Part shown: positions 36,349 through 46,310 of the stretch, piece by piece | Layout: the number at the start of each line of letters is the position of its first letter | How positions within the stretch are numbered: the stretch's first letter is position 1 | Translations under genes and position numbers: made by a program | Notes under the pieces: generated by a model | Told to the model about the DNA's origin: nothing | Database searches by the model: none | Seen by the model: the letters and a program-made list of their open reading frames with translations, nothing else | Assembly: GCF_013032445.1 (NCBI RefSeq) | Contig: NZ_WQCA01000003.1 | Location: 62,001 to 126,000 of the forward strand | Reading direction: 5' to 3' | Source of the DNA: Ruegeria arenilitoris | Lineage (GTDB): Bacteria; Pseudomonadota; Alphaproteobacteria; Rhodobacterales; Rhodobacteraceae | Length of the DNA stretch: 64,000 nt

Positions 36349-37087
36349 GCAGGGCGTCGATTATGCCCGAGAAATCCTGCGCCTTCAGGCTGGCACCGCC
36401 GACCAGCGCACCGTCGACGTTCGAAACGCCAAATATATCTTCTGCGTTCGACGGTTTGACCGAACCGCCATAGAGCAAACGCACGGACCGACCGACGCCT
36501 TCACCAAAACGCCGTTCCAGGCGGGTGCGGATAAAGTCGTGAACCTCTCCGATTTCGTTCAGCGTGGGTACCTTGCCGGTGCCAATGGCCCAGATCGGTT
36601 CATATGCGACGATTAGGTTCTCACCGGTCGACTGGTCGGGGATCGAGCCCGACATCTGCCCACCGATGATGTCCAGAGTATTGGCGGCCTCGCGCTGTTC
36701 CAGGCTTTCTCCGACGCAGATGATAGCCTTCAGACCGGCATCCATTGCGGCGCGGGCCTTGGCGCGTACATCCTCGTTCTGTTCTCCGTGATCTTCACGG
36801 CGCTCGGAATGGCCAAGAATGACTGCGTTTGCACCGGCGTCCAACAGCATGTCCGCACTGATATCGCCGGTGTGTGCGCCGGACGTTGCCGCATGGCAAT
36901 CCTGACCGCCGACCGTGATTCCCGTTTCACGCACAGACTCAGCCGCTTGGTGCAGAAGGGTGGCAGGTGGGCAGATCAGCACGTCTACAGTTGGATTGGG
37001 GAATGCGCGGGCCAGAGCCTCCAATTCGCTCAGCGCCGCCGTGGTTCCGTTCATTTTCCAATTGCCAGCCGCCAGCTTAAGCCGCAT
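36338..37087 (-). CDS. tpiA: Triose-phosphate isomerase
   Basis: A 249-residue TIM-barrel enzyme interconverting dihydroxyacetone phosphate and glyceraldehyde 3-phosphate. The N-terminal lysine is in AAGNWKMNG, the catalytic histidine in ILGHSERR, the glutamate in VAYEPIWAIGTGK, and the phosphate loop in LLYGGSVKPSNA. Length and motifs are complete. It is convergent with the guanidine exporter and divergent from the 2OG oxygenase. Start ATG at 37085-37087. Confidence 0.96.
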   Translation of the reverse strand: MRLKLAAGNWKMNGTTAALSELEALARAFPNPTVDVLICPPATLLHQAAESVRETGITVGGQDCHAATSGAHTGDISADMLLDAGANAVILGHSERREDHGEQNEDVRAKARAAMDAGLKAIICVGESLEQREAANTLDIIGGQMSGSIPDQSTGENLIVAYEPIWAIGTGKVPTLNEIGEVHDFIRTRLERRFGEGVGRSVRLLYGGSVKPSNAEDIFGVSNVDGALVGGASLKAQDFSGIIDALQKA

Positions 37088-37211
37088 GTCCCAATCTCCC
37101 TGAAGTATAGTTGTTCTTCAAACCCGATAGCACCGCCAGTCCGGGCTGACAATTCCGGTTGCAGAGCGGGCTGCAAAACGGCAGTGTCCGCGCGCGGAAA
37201 GGAACGGGCGT

Positions 37212-38123
37212 ATGATCGACAACCTTGATCTGACAAAGCTGGACCAACGTGATCCAGTCGAACTTGCCAAGCTGCTGCGCGCGTTGGGTGAGGTGGGCTT
37301 TCTGACCGTCTCGAATACCGGGCTGGATAGTGACCGTGTGCGTCAGGTTTTGGACGCATATCGAAAGTTCTTCCATCTACCCGAGGCCGAAAAGAAACGG
37401 GTTGATATGGCGCTGACCGGATCCAATCGCGGCTGGGGCGCGTCTCGATCTGAGCAAGTCGATCCAGAAGCGAATCCAGATTTCAAAGAGGTGTTCGATT
37501 GCGGTTTTGAATTGCCTGCGAACAGTCCGTATGCCGCTGCGGATCTGGGTGTTTATGCCCCGAACCTGTGGCCGGATCGCCCGCCCACATTCAAGGGCAC
37601 GATCCAGACCTACTACACCGATGCCTGCGCGGTTGCGATGCGGGTTCTGCGCGCGATTGCGGTTGCGCTGGGGCGTGCAGAAAACAGTTTTGACACCGCA
37701 TTTGATACGCCGATGGCACTGCTGCGGGGCAATTTCTATCCACAACGCCCGGAATGGGCCGGAGAGCGCGACTTTGGCATCGGCGCCCATACGGATTACG
37801 GCTGTCTGACATTGCTGGCCACCGACGGCACCTCGGGGCTTGAGGTTCGGATGCCCGACCACAGCTGGGCAAAGGTCGAGGCCGCGCCGGGGACCTTCAT
37901 CATCAATTTTGGTGAAATGCTGGAGTACTGGACGACGGGACAAGTCAAAGCCACTCTGCATCGCGTAGTGGGTGGTTCGCAGGAACGTTTGTCCGTGCCG
38001 CTGTTTTTCAACCCGTCCTACGATACCAACGTGGCACCGCCGAACTCAGATCAGACTATTCGCGCCGGCGATCATCTGACCCGTCGGTTCAATGAAACCT
38101 ACGTTCACCTTCAGGCATCTTAG
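37212..38123 (+). CDS. 2-oxoglutarate/Fe(II) oxygenase, isopenicillin N synthase-like
   Basis: A 303-residue non-heme iron oxygenase. The iron facial triad is His and Asp in GAHTDYGCLTLL with the second histidine in ATLHRVVGG, and the 2-oxoglutarate arginine is in QERLSVPLFFNPS (RxS motif). N-terminal residues VGFLTVSNTGLDSDRV match the DIOX-N region of isopenicillin N synthase-like enzymes. The family covers hydroxylases and desaturases of many small molecules, so the substrate cannot be read. Convergent with the Fe-S assembly gene, overlapping by four bases. Confidence 0.88.
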   Translation: MIDNLDLTKLDQRDPVELAKLLRALGEVGFLTVSNTGLDSDRVRQVLDAYRKFFHLPEAEKKRVDMALTGSNRGWGASRSEQVDPEANPDFKEVFDCGFELPANSPYAAADLGVYAPNLWPDRPPTFKGTIQTYYTDACAVAMRVLRAIAVALGRAENSFDTAFDTPMALLRGNFYPQRPEWAGERDFGIGAHTDYGCLTLLATDGTSGLEVRMPDHSWAKVEAAPGTFIINFGEMLEYWTTGQVKATLHRVVGGSQERLSVPLFFNPSYDTNVAPPNSDQTIRAGDHLTRRFNETYVHLQAS

Positions 38124-38485
38124 GATTGGGGCGTCAGCCCTTCGTCGAACTTGATCGACTCGCCGCAACCGCAGGCATCGACAACGTTCGGGTTGCGGAA
38201 CTTGAAACCCGATTCCAGCAGAGAAACTTCATAATCGATCTCAGTCCCGAACAGGAACATCTGCGCCATCGGCGCAATTATGACCCGTGCGCCGTCCTGT
38301 TCGACGACCTCGTCATTCGGGTCAGCCTGATCGACATAGTCCATGGTGTATTCCATGCCGGCGCAACCGCCTTTCTTAACGCCAATGCGCAAGCCAGCGT
38401 GACCACCTGATTTCATCAGGCGGACAATCTGCTCTGCCGCTTTGGGCGTCATGGTCACGGCCTGTTTGCCGGGAATGCCGAACAT
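38120..38485 (-). CDS. A-type Fe-S cluster carrier (IscA/SufA family)
   Basis: A 121-residue A-type scaffold protein that binds and transfers Fe-S clusters through three cysteines: KKGGCAGMEY and the C-terminal ACGCGES pair. The rest of the fold (HAGLRIGVKKGGC, FLFGTEIDYEVSLLESGFKF) is complete. Whether it is SufA, IscA or ErpA cannot be told from sequence alone. The start is ATG 38483-38485 with GGAG seven bases upstream; an upstream ATG at 38512 would add nine residues. A second Fe-S assembly gene lies about 0.7 kb further on. Confidence 0.93.
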   Translation of the reverse strand: MFGIPGKQAVTMTPKAAEQIVRLMKSGGHAGLRIGVKKGGCAGMEYTMDYVDQADPNDEVVEQDGARVIIAPMAQMFLFGTEIDYEVSLLESGFKFRNPNVVDACGCGESIKFDEGLTPQS

Positions 38486-38665
38486 TGTGATCTCCGTTGT
38501 CGCGCGTAGCATTCAATTTAGTGCCGACAGGGCGATGGCTCAAGGCATAGCAGTGCTGCTTACCTAACTTTTCTGCCCTCCAAGGAATGGTGCTTGCCTT
38601 TTGAAAGCAGGTGACCTTAGCTGAGCGTATGGGTTTTCAGATGGTTTGAAATAAGGTGAGGTGGG

Positions 38666-38992
38666 ATGGTTAAAGGCAAAGTTATGCGCAAAAACATAGT
38701 ATTGGCGTCTATTCTTGCGCTAGCTGCAGGTGCGGCGTTGGCCGAAACTGCGCAAAAAACGCATCCGGTCAATTGCGCCACCGCCGAAGGTGATTTACGC
38801 GCGATTGCGGCCGAGAAAAAACACGCGCAGGATCAACAGCTTGAAAGTGTGGCTGCCCTTACTCCCGCCGGGGCACTTTTGGGATTGGTGACCGGCACTG
38901 AAAACAAGAGGCTGTCCATGTTAGCCGGCGATTATGTAAATGCGTTGGATGAGCGTGCCGCTAAAATCAAGTCTGAATGCGGCGTTCAGTAA
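38666..38992 (+). CDS. Small secreted protein of unknown function
   Basis: A 108-residue protein with an N-terminal signal peptide (residues about 7-26, RKNIVLASILALAAGAALA, then ETAQ). The mature part is helical, hydrophilic, has two cysteines (VNCATAEG and KSECGVQ) and a short hydrophobic segment ALTPAGALLGLV. I do not recognise the family. ATG 38666 has GAGGTGGG before it; ATG 38684 would shorten the N-terminus by six residues. It is monocistronic, followed by a clear terminator. A periplasmic location is inferred. Confidence 0.65.
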   Translation: MVKGKVMRKNIVLASILALAAGAALAETAQKTHPVNCATAEGDLRAIAAEKKHAQDQQLESVAALTPAGALLGLVTGTENKRLSMLAGDYVNALDERAAKIKSECGVQ

Positions 38993-39013
38993 CCCTTTCA
39001 ATACAATAAGAAA

Positions 39014-39042
39014 AGACCGCTCCCGGGCAAGAGCGGTCTCTT
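39014..39042 (+). terminator. Terminator after the small secreted gene
   Basis: AGACCGCTC and GAGCGGTCT form a 9-bp stem around CCGGGCAA, followed by CTTATT. Confidence 0.75.
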
Positions 39043-39219
39043 ATTCATGTCGTCCGGCCGGGGACCATGGGGGACGTGCAATTCCTCCCGGCCTGTGCTG
39101 TGGCGCAATGGGATGCAAATAACAGCACGCCGGAACTATTCCCAGAGTTGGTAACGGTTTTCCGACGGGTTAGTGACAGAAAGATAAATCTTTTGCGACA
39201 GGGGGTTGTTCCGTCCGGC

Positions 39220-39582
39220 TTACATAAAGCCAAGTTCCAGTCGCGCCTCGTCTGACATCATCTCCATGCCCCAAGGCGGTTCCCATGTCAGTTCTACGTC
39301 AACTTCCTTGATGCCCGCGACGGGTTCAATCGCTTCGACGATCCAACCGGGCATGTCCCCGGCAACCGGACAACCAGGGGCAGTCAACGTCATGATGACC
39401 TTCACCGCGTTTTCCTGCGTGATGTCTATCGTGTAGATCAAACCCAGATCGTAAATATTGACCGGTATTTCAGGGTCAAAGACCGTACGGCAGGCTTCTA
39501 CCACTGCGTCGTACAGGGGATGCTCGATGGACGAAGGCGCAATCAGCGGTGTGCCTTCCAGATGTTCACTCGGATGAGTCAT
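39220..39582 (-). CDS. MIP18/DUF59 Fe-S assembly protein (SufT-like)
   Basis: A 120-residue MIP18-family (DUF59) protein. The core VVEACRTVFDPEIPVNIYDLGLIY and the motif LTAPGCPVAGDMPGW with its single cysteine are diagnostic, and the acidic N-terminus is typical of the SufT-like group that helps load Fe-S clusters. The start is ATG 39580-39582; the longer open frame upstream is not conserved-looking. A related A-type carrier gene lies upstream at 38.1-38.5 kb, also on the minus strand. The role is by family, not shown here. Confidence 0.88.
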   Translation of the reverse strand: MTHPSEHLEGTPLIAPSSIEHPLYDAVVEACRTVFDPEIPVNIYDLGLIYTIDITQENAVKVIMTLTAPGCPVAGDMPGWIVEAIEPVAGIKEVDVELTWEPPWGMEMMSDEARLELGFM

Positions 39583-39652
39583 TCGTGCCTCGGGTCTGGT
39601 TCCTGAGCAATTATATAGGGAAAGCCTGAGGCAGCGTCCAGAGGTGCAATGA

Positions 39653-39667
39653 CGCCCCTGAGGGGCG
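39653..39667. other. Hairpin between the SufT-like and nfeD genes
   Basis: CGCCCC and GGGGCG pair around TGA. No T tract follows on either strand, so a terminator role for the nfeD operon is possible but weak. Confidence 0.35.
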
Positions 39668-39677
39668 CCTGCAGTTC

Positions 39678-39956
39678 TTAGTCGTTGATGTCGTGCCGGA
39701 AGGTTTTCACCTGACCATGGGGTAGGGAGTAAACACGCCGCAGCACCAACCACGCGATCAAGGACAATGCTGCGAAAATCAGCAACAAAACCGGCAGCGA
39801 GGGTACCATTCCCGGAATAACCAGCAGCAACCCGGTGATGGCTGCCCCGATTGCAAAGCCCAAAAAGATAAATCCGGGCAGGACAATCTCGAGAATCCCA
39901 AGCGCTAGCGCTGCGGCCAGCCAGATCCACCAGGTCAGCCAGAAGGGATCGGCCAT
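39678..39956 (-). CDS. NfeD-family membrane protein
   Basis: A 92-residue short NfeD protein: two or three hydrophobic helices (ILEIVLPGFIFLGFAIGAAITG and LPVLLLIFAALSLIAWLVL) and a short cytoplasmic end. The C-terminal OB domain of long NfeD proteins is not obvious. NfeD proteins pair with SPFH/stomatin proteins, and indeed the gene starts at the stop of such a gene (39956). The pair probably acts in membrane-quality control or lipid-raft-like organisation, as inferred from relatives. Confidence 0.85.
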   Translation of the reverse strand: MADPFWLTWWIWLAAALALGILEIVLPGFIFLGFAIGAAITGLLLVIPGMVPSLPVLLLIFAALSLIAWLVLRRVYSLPHGQVKTFRHDIND

Positions 39957-40855
39957 TATTTTCCTCCTCTCAGCATCTTGAAGGCATCGCCAAAGGCCTC
40001 AAGCGCGTTGGCGGGTACGACGATGGTTTGCGATCCGGTGCCATTGCCCAAGGCATTCAGCGCCTCGACCTGTTTCAGGGCGACCTGATACTGCGCGGCC
40101 TCAATGCCGTTGTCCTGAATGGCCTTGGCAACGACGCCGGTTGCGTAAGCCTCAGCCTCGGCCTGAATGCGGCGGGCCTTGGCGGTTTGCTCGGCGGCGT
40201 ACAACTCGGCATCGGCGCTGAGTTCAACTGCACGTTTTTGGCCTTCCGCTTCGGTCACCTGTGCGCGGCGGGCGCGTTCGGCGTTCAGCTGTTGCAACAT
40301 CGCGTCACGGGTTGCCTGATCCAGGTTCACGTCCAGAATCTCGGCGCGGGTCACTTCAATGCCCCAGTCATCAACGGCGGTTTCAACGCTTTCCTGAATG
40401 CGGGTGATCAGCTGCGCACGGTTCGATTGGACCTCATCCAGATCCATTTTACCGATTTCCGCCCGAACGATACCAGCCACGGTTGTCGCAATCGCACCAT
40501 CTACGTCACGAATACGATACACCGTCTTTTCAGGTTCGAGAATGCGGTAAAACACCGAGGTGTCGATCTGTACCAAAACGTTGTCTTTGGTGATCGCATC
40601 CTGCGTTGCATTGGGTAACTGACGCTCAAGGATGGATATCTTGTGGCGGGCAACATCAAGAAAAGGAACGATAAAGTTTATGCCCGGACCAAGCACCGAG
40701 TGCAGGCGTCCGAACCGTTCGACCACGTATTTCTCGGATTGCGGAACGATCTTGATGCCCTTGAAAATGACAACGATGATCAAAACCGCTGCCAGCAAAT
40801 AAATGATGTTTGACGTCAACAATCCAATAATCTGGTCTTCGTTAATGCCTATCAT
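39956..40855 (-). CDS. SPFH/band-7 membrane protein (stomatin/QmcA-like)
   Basis: A 299-residue SPFH-domain protein. An N-terminal transmembrane helix (residues about 10-32, TSNIIYLLAAVLIIVVIFKG) is followed by the SPFH domain (KIVPQSEKYVVERFGRL, RILEPEKTVYRI) and a long coiled coil rich in Ala, Glu and Arg (about 190-270). QmcA/stomatin proteins form large membrane rings and regulate proteases such as FtsH. Coupled with nfeD. Start ATG 40853-40855, with GAGG six bases upstream. Confidence 0.92.
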   Translation of the reverse strand: MIGINEDQIIGLLTSNIIYLLAAVLIIVVIFKGIKIVPQSEKYVVERFGRLHSVLGPGINFIVPFLDVARHKISILERQLPNATQDAITKDNVLVQIDTSVFYRILEPEKTVYRIRDVDGAIATTVAGIVRAEIGKMDLDEVQSNRAQLITRIQESVETAVDDWGIEVTRAEILDVNLDQATRDAMLQQLNAERARRAQVTEAEGQKRAVELSADAELYAAEQTAKARRIQAEAEAYATGVVAKAIQDNGIEAAQYQVALKQVEALNALGNGTGSQTIVVPANALEAFGDAFKMLRGGK

Positions 40856-41030
40856 ATCTGTCCTCTTTTATTGTGTACTATAGTATACATGTGGGGATTG
40901 AGTCGCCCGATTTCAATTCTGGTATGGGGTGAAAGATCATAGAAGCAAATCTATGAAGTTACGGATGCAAGTTGGATGTTACGGAATGTGACCGCTTTGC
41001 ATCCTATCGTGTTTGCGGTATCGGGCAGAG

Positions 41031-41942
41031 ATGAAACTGATCATAGATACAGACCCCGGCATCGACGATGCCATGGCGATTGCCTATGCCGCTGCTGCAC
41101 CCGAAATTGAACTGATTGGGCTGACCACGGTGTTTGGCAATACCCATGTGCACCAATCCAGCCGCAATGCACGGTTTTTGTTGGATAAACTGGGCTTGGA
41201 CGCGCCGGTGGCCGAGGGTGCCTCATACGCGCTAAGTCAGAGTCACCACGCCCCGTCCGAACACGTGCACGGCCCAGAGGGCTTTGGCGACATTACTGAA
41301 ATTCTTGAAATCGGCGCAAACCACGATATGTCTGCGGCCGAGTTTCTGGTTGATACGGCGCGTCGCTATATGGGCGAGTTGGTCGTCTGTGCGGTTGGCC
41401 CGTTGACTAATGTCGCGCTGGCGATGCAGTTAGACCCTGAGTTTGCTCGCAATATCAGTCGGTTGGTTGTCATGGGTGGCGCGATTTTTTGTCCCGGCAA
41501 TGTGAATCCACACGCTGAGGCCAATATCTACCACGACGCCCGGGCCGCCGATATTGTCTTTGCCGCGCCGCCGGAAACCATTCTGGTGGGGTTAGATGTG
41601 ACGTTGAAAACCCTCTATGAAACCGCCGATTTCGAGGCGCTGGCCAAAAGGTCCCAAGATATGGGTGGGTTTCTGCGCGATATCTCCAAGTTCTATCTGA
41701 ATTTCTACAAAGAGGTCGGCGGGCTGGAAGGCTGCGGCCTGCACGATTCAACTGCGGTGATTGCCTGCACACACGAGCAGATGTTCGAGATGGTTGAAAC
41801 CGGCCTGAGCGTGGTGACTGAGGGGCCAGAGATGGGCGCGACCCGTCCCGATCTGTCCCGGCCCGCGATCCGCGTGTGCCGGGATGTGGACGGGGCAGGG
41901 GTCGTGCATCTGTTTACAGAGCGCGTCGCGTCACTGCCCTGA
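41031..41942 (+). CDS. Inosine/uridine-preferring nucleoside hydrolase
   Basis: A 303-residue nucleoside hydrolase (IUNH family) that cleaves the N-glycosidic bond of nucleosides. The calcium site opens [14 protein letters not shown], and the family regions [35 protein letters not shown] and [11 protein letters not shown] (metal aspartate) are present. Specificity (inosine, uridine or other) cannot be told. The start is ATG 41031 (MKLIID); the frame from 41013 is not needed. The tgt gene follows on the same strand after 64 bases, so the two may be co-transcribed. Confidence 0.9.
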   Translation: MKLIIDTDPGIDDAMAIAYAAAAPEIELIGLTTVFGNTHVHQSSRNARFLLDKLGLDAPVAEGASYALSQSHHAPSEHVHGPEGFGDITEILEIGANHDMSAAEFLVDTARRYMGELVVCAVGPLTNVALAMQLDPEFARNISRLVVMGGAIFCPGNVNPHAEANIYHDARAADIVFAAPPETILVGLDVTLKTLYETADFEALAKRSQDMGGFLRDISKFYLNFYKEVGGLEGCGLHDSTAVIACTHEQMFEMVETGLSVVTEGPEMGATRPDLSRPAIRVCRDVDGAGVVHLFTERVASLP

Positions 41943-42006
41943 CGGGTTGCAATGGTCCGACAGATCAGGCACATCCCACCCGTTTCAGCGACCCCGAGGC
42001 AACCCC

Positions 42007-43137
42007 ATGACCGAGCGTTTTTCTTTTGACCTGAAAGCCACCGACGGCAAGGCCAGAACCGGCGTGATTAACACACCGCGCGGCGAGGTGCGGACGCCTG
42101 CCTTTATGCCTGTGGGCACCGCGGCGACGGTCAAGGCGATGATGCCAGAAAGCGTGCGCGCCACCGGGGCGGATATTCTGCTGGGCAACACCTATCATCT
42201 GATGCTGCGGCCCACGGCGGAACGCATCGACCGATTGGGTGGTTTGCACAAGTTCATGAATTGGGAACGTCCGATCCTGACAGACTCGGGTGGATTTCAG
42301 GTCATGTCGCTGGCCGGGCTTCGGAAGCTGACCGAAAAGGGCGTGACGTTCAAATCCCATGTGGACGGGTCCAAGCATGAACTGACGCCCGAGCGTTCGA
42401 TGGAGATCCAGCGTCTGCTGGGCTCGGACATCGTCATGTGTTTCGATGAATGCCCGGCCTTGCCTGCGGATCGGGAACGCATCGCCGAGTCGATGCGCCT
42501 GTCGATGCGGTGGGCCAAGCGGTCTCGTGAGGCGTTCGGAGATCGCCCGGGCCACGCGCTGTTCGGCATCATGCAAGGCGGTTTGGAACAGGACCTGCGC
42601 GAGGAAAGCGCCGAGGCGCTCAAGCAGATCGGGTTCGAAGGCTATGCTGTCGGTGGTCTGGCCGTGGGCGAGGGGCAGGAGGCCATGTTCGATTGCCTTG
42701 ACTACGCCCCCGATTTCCTGCCGGTCGACAGGCCGCGCTACCTGATGGGTGTTGGCAAACCCGACGATATCGTCGGCGCGGTCGCGCGCGGTATCGACAT
42801 GATGGATTGCGTGCTGCCTTCACGTTCGGGCCGCACAGGGCAGGTGTTCACTCGGCGCGGCGTCGTGAACATCAAAAACGCCCGCCACGCCGATGACCCG
42901 CGCCCGCTGGACGAGCAGTGCACATGCCCGGCCTGCTCGAACTATTCACGCGCGTATCTGCACCATGTGTTCCGCTCGAACGAGATGATCTCGGGCATGC
43001 TGCTGACCTGGCACAACCTGCATTACTTTCAGGAAATCATGCAGGGCATGCGTGATGCCATCGCGGCGGGTACGTTCGAAGCATGGCAGGCCGAGTTCCA
43101 CGCGCAGCGGGCGCAGGGAGATATCGAGCCGCTCTGA
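42007..43137 (+). CDS. tgt: Queuine tRNA-ribosyltransferase (Tgt)
   Basis: A 376-residue TIM-barrel enzyme exchanging guanine 34 of GUN-anticodon tRNAs (Asp, Asn, His, Tyr) for the queuosine precursor. It shows [11 protein letters not shown], the nucleophile aspartate region [18 protein letters not shown], and zinc ligands [16 protein letters not shown]. tRNA-Asp, a substrate, is encoded twice at 49 kb in this window. The start is ATG 42007 with GAGG eight bases before it; the longer frame from 41884 is spurious. Confidence 0.96.
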   Translation: MTERFSFDLKATDGKARTGVINTPRGEVRTPAFMPVGTAATVKAMMPESVRATGADILLGNTYHLMLRPTAERIDRLGGLHKFMNWERPILTDSGGFQVMSLAGLRKLTEKGVTFKSHVDGSKHELTPERSMEIQRLLGSDIVMCFDECPALPADRERIAESMRLSMRWAKRSREAFGDRPGHALFGIMQGGLEQDLREESAEALKQIGFEGYAVGGLAVGEGQEAMFDCLDYAPDFLPVDRPRYLMGVGKPDDIVGAVARGIDMMDCVLPSRSGRTGQVFTRRGVVNIKNARHADDPRPLDEQCTCPACSNYSRAYLHHVFRSNEMISGMLLTWHNLHYFQEIMQGMRDAIAAGTFEAWQAEFHAQRAQGDIEPL

Positions 43138-43228
43138 CAAGCGGACCGTTGGTGACAAAACGCTGTTGTCTTGCTAGTTTAGGCTCGGATTAATCAAGTC
43201 AGTTTCAGGTTTTGTATTGGTGGTTCTG

Positions 43229-43641
43229 ATGCCTCGATTTGTGCTTTTTTCGGCCTTTTCGCATTGTTAACGTCAGTCTCTCATGCGGATGTCTGGACGT
43301 TTGAAACACCGTCCGAAAACATCCAATGCTCGGTTGGGCAAGAACTGAATGGATCGGACATTTACTGCACCATTATTGAACGCCGGGGCACCCCCGCCAT
43401 GCCGCGTCCTGCGGATTGCCAGTCGGATTGGGGGCATGATTTCTTCATCTTGAATACCGGACCGGTTCAGATGATGTGCCAACCACTCAACCGAAATCGC
43501 GACGGGTTCAGCAGGGCCGAATATGGCGCAACCGGAGAGTTTGGTGGGTTCACCTGCCATTCCTCGAAAAAGGGGTTGGAGTGTAGGAATCAAGACGGTC
43601 ACGGCTTTTTCCTGTCCCGCGCGGTCCAAAGGGTGTTCTAG
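43229..43641 (+). pseudogene. Small secreted cysteine-containing protein (DUF6636-like), signal peptide frameshifted
   Basis: The conserved mature part (from ADVWTFETPSENIQCSVGQE through FLSRAVQRVF) is intact to the stop at 43641 and has six cysteines. It resembles a Rhodobacterales family I recall as DUF6636. It lacks an in-frame ATG or GTG; only a TTG at 43264 lies inside the expected signal peptide. An ATG at 43229 with GGTGG before it starts MPRFVLF but the frame ends at TAA after 13 codons. Adding one T to the six-T run at 43245-43250 would restore MPRFVLFFGLFALLTSVSHA, a perfect signal peptide joined to ADVW. So the gene is frameshifted by a missing T, a slippage switch, or a sequencing error. 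Confidence 0.7.
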
Positions 43642-43681
43642 CGCGCGCTTTTTCAACTCGGTTGGTATGTTTTTTTAAAAT

Positions 43682-43699
43682 CGGTGGATATGTCCACCG
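43682..43699. other. Hairpin between the frameshifted gene and lon
   Basis: CGGTGGA and TCCACCG pair perfectly around TATG. A competing pair CCGGAC / GTCCGG lies at 43697-43716. A T run lies only on the left, so the hairpin could end minus-strand transcripts, but no minus gene is there. Confidence 0.4.
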
Positions 43700-43758
43700 G
43701 ACGCCTTGCAGTCCGGAAAACCTCGGGTCATTCTGAAACGCGATAAACGACGGTAAGG

Positions 43759-43783
43759 TTGAAAAAGGGCGATGAGGCCCCAC
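43759..43783 (+). promoter_or_regulatory. Heat-shock (sigma-32 type) promoter of lon
   Basis: TTGAAA (43759-43764), a 13-base spacer, then CCCCAC (43778-43783) closely match the sigma-32 consensus CTTGAAA / CCCCAT. It lies 82 bases before the lon start, as expected for a heat-shock protease. Confidence 0.75.
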
Positions 43784-43864
43784 CTTTATCGTCCAAGACA
43801 GGAGATGGCCAAGCGTTGCCTTATTCAGGGACCGGAGCCATCTTGCCAACGATAAGGATAGAGC

Positions 43865-46273
43865 ATGCAAGAGCCTCTGAATTCCTCATACCCCGTACTT
43901 CCGCTGCGCGATATCGTGGTATTCCCACATATGATCGTGCCGCTGTTCGTGGGTCGGGAAAAATCCGTCCGCGCACTGGAAGAAGTGATGCAGGACGACA
44001 AGCAGATTCTGCTGTCCAGCCAGATTGACCCCGGTGATGATGATCCGGCCATTGACGGTATTTACCGTTCCGGCGTTCTGGCCAATGTTCTGCAATTGCT
44101 GAAGCTGCCCGATGGCACCGTAAAGGTGCTGGTCGAAGGGCAGGCGCGCGTGCAGATCACCGAATTTCTTGAAAACGAAGAGTTTTTCGAAGCCCGCGCC
44201 GAGTATCTGACCGAAATTCCGGGCGATGTCACGACGACCGAAGCGCTGCTTCGCACCGTCGCGGATGAGTTCGAGCGTTATGCCAAAGTCCGCAAGAACA
44301 TCCCCGAAGAAGCTCTGACAGCTGTCGGTGAAACCACCGAGCCTGCTAAGCTGGCCGACCTTGTGTCAGGCCATCTGGGCATTGAGGTAGAGCAAAAGCA
44401 GGAACTGCTGGAAACGCTCTCAGTCAGCGAGCGGCTTGAGAAGGTCTATGGCCTGATGCAGGGCGAAATGTCGGTCCTGCAGGTCGAGAAAAAGATCAAG
44501 ACCCGCGTCAAATCCCAGATGGAGAAGACACAGCGCGAGTATTATCTGAATGAGCAAATGAAGGCCATTCAGAAGGAACTTGGCGATGGTGAGGACGGCA
44601 GCAACGAAGTCGCCGAGCTGGAAGCCAAGATCAATGAGACCAAGCTGTCGAAAGAGGCGCGCGAAAAGGCTGAAGGCGAGCTGAAAAAGTTGCGCAACAT
44701 GAGCCCGATGTCGGCTGAGGCCACCGTCGTGCGCAACTATCTGGACTGGATCCTGTCGCTGCCGTGGGGCACCAAGTCCCGCGTCAAAAAGGATCTGGGT
44801 CGCGCTCAGGACATTCTGGACGCCGATCACTATGGGCTTGAGAAGGTCAAAGAACGGATCGTCGAATACCTCGCGGTACAGCAGCGTTCGAAAAAGCTGA
44901 AAGGCCCAATCCTGTGCCTTGTTGGCCCTCCGGGTGTGGGTAAGACATCGCTGGGGAAATCGGTTGCCAAGGCCACGGGGCGCGAGTTCATCCGCATCTC
45001 GCTGGGTGGTGTGCGTGATGAATCCGAGATCAGGGGTCACCGTCGGACCTACATCGGCTCGATGCCCGGTAAGATCATCCAGGCACTGAAAAAGGCGAAA
45101 ACCACGAACCCGCTCATCCTGCTCGACGAGATCGACAAGATGGGGCAGGACTTCCGTGGCGACCCGGCCTCAGCCATGCTTGAGGTGTTGGACCCGGAAC
45201 AAAACAGCACGTTCATGGATCACTACTTGGAAGTCGAATATGACCTGTCCAACGTGATGTTCCTGACCACGTCGAACAGCTACAACATGCCTGGGCCTCT
45301 GCTGGACCGGATGGAGATCATCCCTCTGGCCGGTTACACCGAAGAGGAAAAGAGCGAGATCGCCAAGCAGCACCTGATCGACAAGCAGGTCAAAAACCAT
45401 GGCCTGAAGGCCAAGGAATTTGAACTCACCGATGAGGCATTGCAGAAGATCATCCGCACTTACACCCGCGAGGCGGGCGTGCGGAACCTCGAACGTGAAA
45501 TCGCCAAGGTGGCGCGGAAATCGCTGACCAAGATCATCAAGAAGCAGGCGGAAGAGGTCACTGTGACGCCCGACAATCTTGATGAGTTCCTGGGCGTGCC
45601 CAAGTTCCGTTACGGTCTGGCCGAACAGGACGATCAGGTCGGTGTCGTCACCGGGTTGGCGTGGACGTCGGTCGGTGGCGATCTGTTGCATATCGAGGCG
45701 CTGAAACTGCCTGGCAAGGGGCGGATGAAGACCACCGGTAAGCTGGGCGATGTGATGAAGGAATCCATCGATGCGGCTTCGTCTTATGTCAGGTCAATCT
45801 CTCCCCGGATCGGGGTGAAGCCGCCGAAATTCGACACGTTGGATATCCACGTCCACGTACCAGATGGGGCGACGCCCAAGGACGGCCCGAGTGCCGGTCT
45901 GGCAATGGTGACTTCGATCGTGTCGGTGCTGACCGGGATTCCGGTACGCAAGGATATCGCCATGACCGGTGAAGTTTCGCTGCGCGGTAATGCAATGCCG
46001 ATTGGAGGGCTGAAAGAGAAGCTGCTGGCAGCGCTGCGCGGTGGAATCAAAACGGTTCTGATCCCCGAAGAAAACGAGAAAGATCTGGCAGAAATTCCGG
46101 ATAACGTGAAAGAGGGACTGGAAATCATTCCGGTCAAACACGTTTCGGAGGTTCTGGAACATTCTCTCGTGCGCAAGCCTGAGCCGATTGAGTGGGACGA
46201 GGCTGCGGAAGAAGCTGCGGCGGCGACTGCTAATGCGTCTGAGGACTCTTTGCCTTCGGCAACAGCGCATTGA
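43865..46273 (+). CDS. lon: ATP-dependent Lon protease
   Basis: An 802-residue LonA protease degrading misfolded and regulatory proteins. The N-terminal substrate domain ([19 protein letters not shown]) is followed by a coiled-coil region, the AAA+ module (Walker [14 protein letters not shown] about residue 354; Walker [10 protein letters not shown]) and the serine-lysine protease domain with Ser676 ([10 protein letters not shown]) and Lys719 (GGLKEKLL). Both catalytic residues are spaced as in E. coli. The short acidic C-terminal tail is rich in Glu and Ala. A heat-shock-type promoter precedes it. Start ATG 43865 with AAGGA upstream. Confidence 0.97.
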   Translation: MQEPLNSSYPVLPLRDIVVFPHMIVPLFVGREKSVRALEEVMQDDKQILLSSQIDPGDDDPAIDGIYRSGVLANVLQLLKLPDGTVKVLVEGQARVQITEFLENEEFFEARAEYLTEIPGDVTTTEALLRTVADEFERYAKVRKNIPEEALTAVGETTEPAKLADLVSGHLGIEVEQKQELLETLSVSERLEKVYGLMQGEMSVLQVEKKIKTRVKSQMEKTQREYYLNEQMKAIQKELGDGEDGSNEVAELEAKINETKLSKEAREKAEGELKKLRNMSPMSAEATVVRNYLDWILSLPWGTKSRVKKDLGRAQDILDADHYGLEKVKERIVEYLAVQQRSKKLKGPILCLVGPPGVGKTSLGKSVAKATGREFIRISLGGVRDESEIRGHRRTYIGSMPGKIIQALKKAKTTNPLILLDEIDKMGQDFRGDPASAMLEVLDPEQNSTFMDHYLEVEYDLSNVMFLTTSNSYNMPGPLLDRMEIIPLAGYTEEEKSEIAKQHLIDKQVKNHGLKAKEFELTDEALQKIIRTYTREAGVRNLEREIAKVARKSLTKIIKKQAEEVTVTPDNLDEFLGVPKFRYGLAEQDDQVGVVTGLAWTSVGGDLLHIEALKLPGKGRMKTTGKLGDVMKESIDAASSYVRSISPRIGVKPPKFDTLDIHVHVPDGATPKDGPSAGLAMVTSIVSVLTGIPVRKDIAMTGEVSLRGNAMPIGGLKEKLLAALRGGIKTVLIPEENEKDLAEIPDNVKEGLEIIPVKHVSEVLEHSLVRKPEPIEWDEAAEEAAAATANASEDSLPSATAH

Positions 46274-46286
46274 TCTTAAATGGGAA

Positions 46287-46310
46287 GACGGGGCGACAGC
46301 CCCGTCCTTC
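46287..46310 (+). terminator. Putative terminator after lon
   Basis: GACGGGGC and GCCCCGTC form an 8-bp stem with loop GACA (46287-46306), then CTTC. Strong stem, poor T tract. Confidence 0.5.

Noticed and set aside
40876..40885. The palindrome TACTATAGTA upstream of the SPFH gene as an operator
   Set aside because: It is short and contains a -10-like TATACT; no matching -35 at proper spacing was found, and chance is likely.
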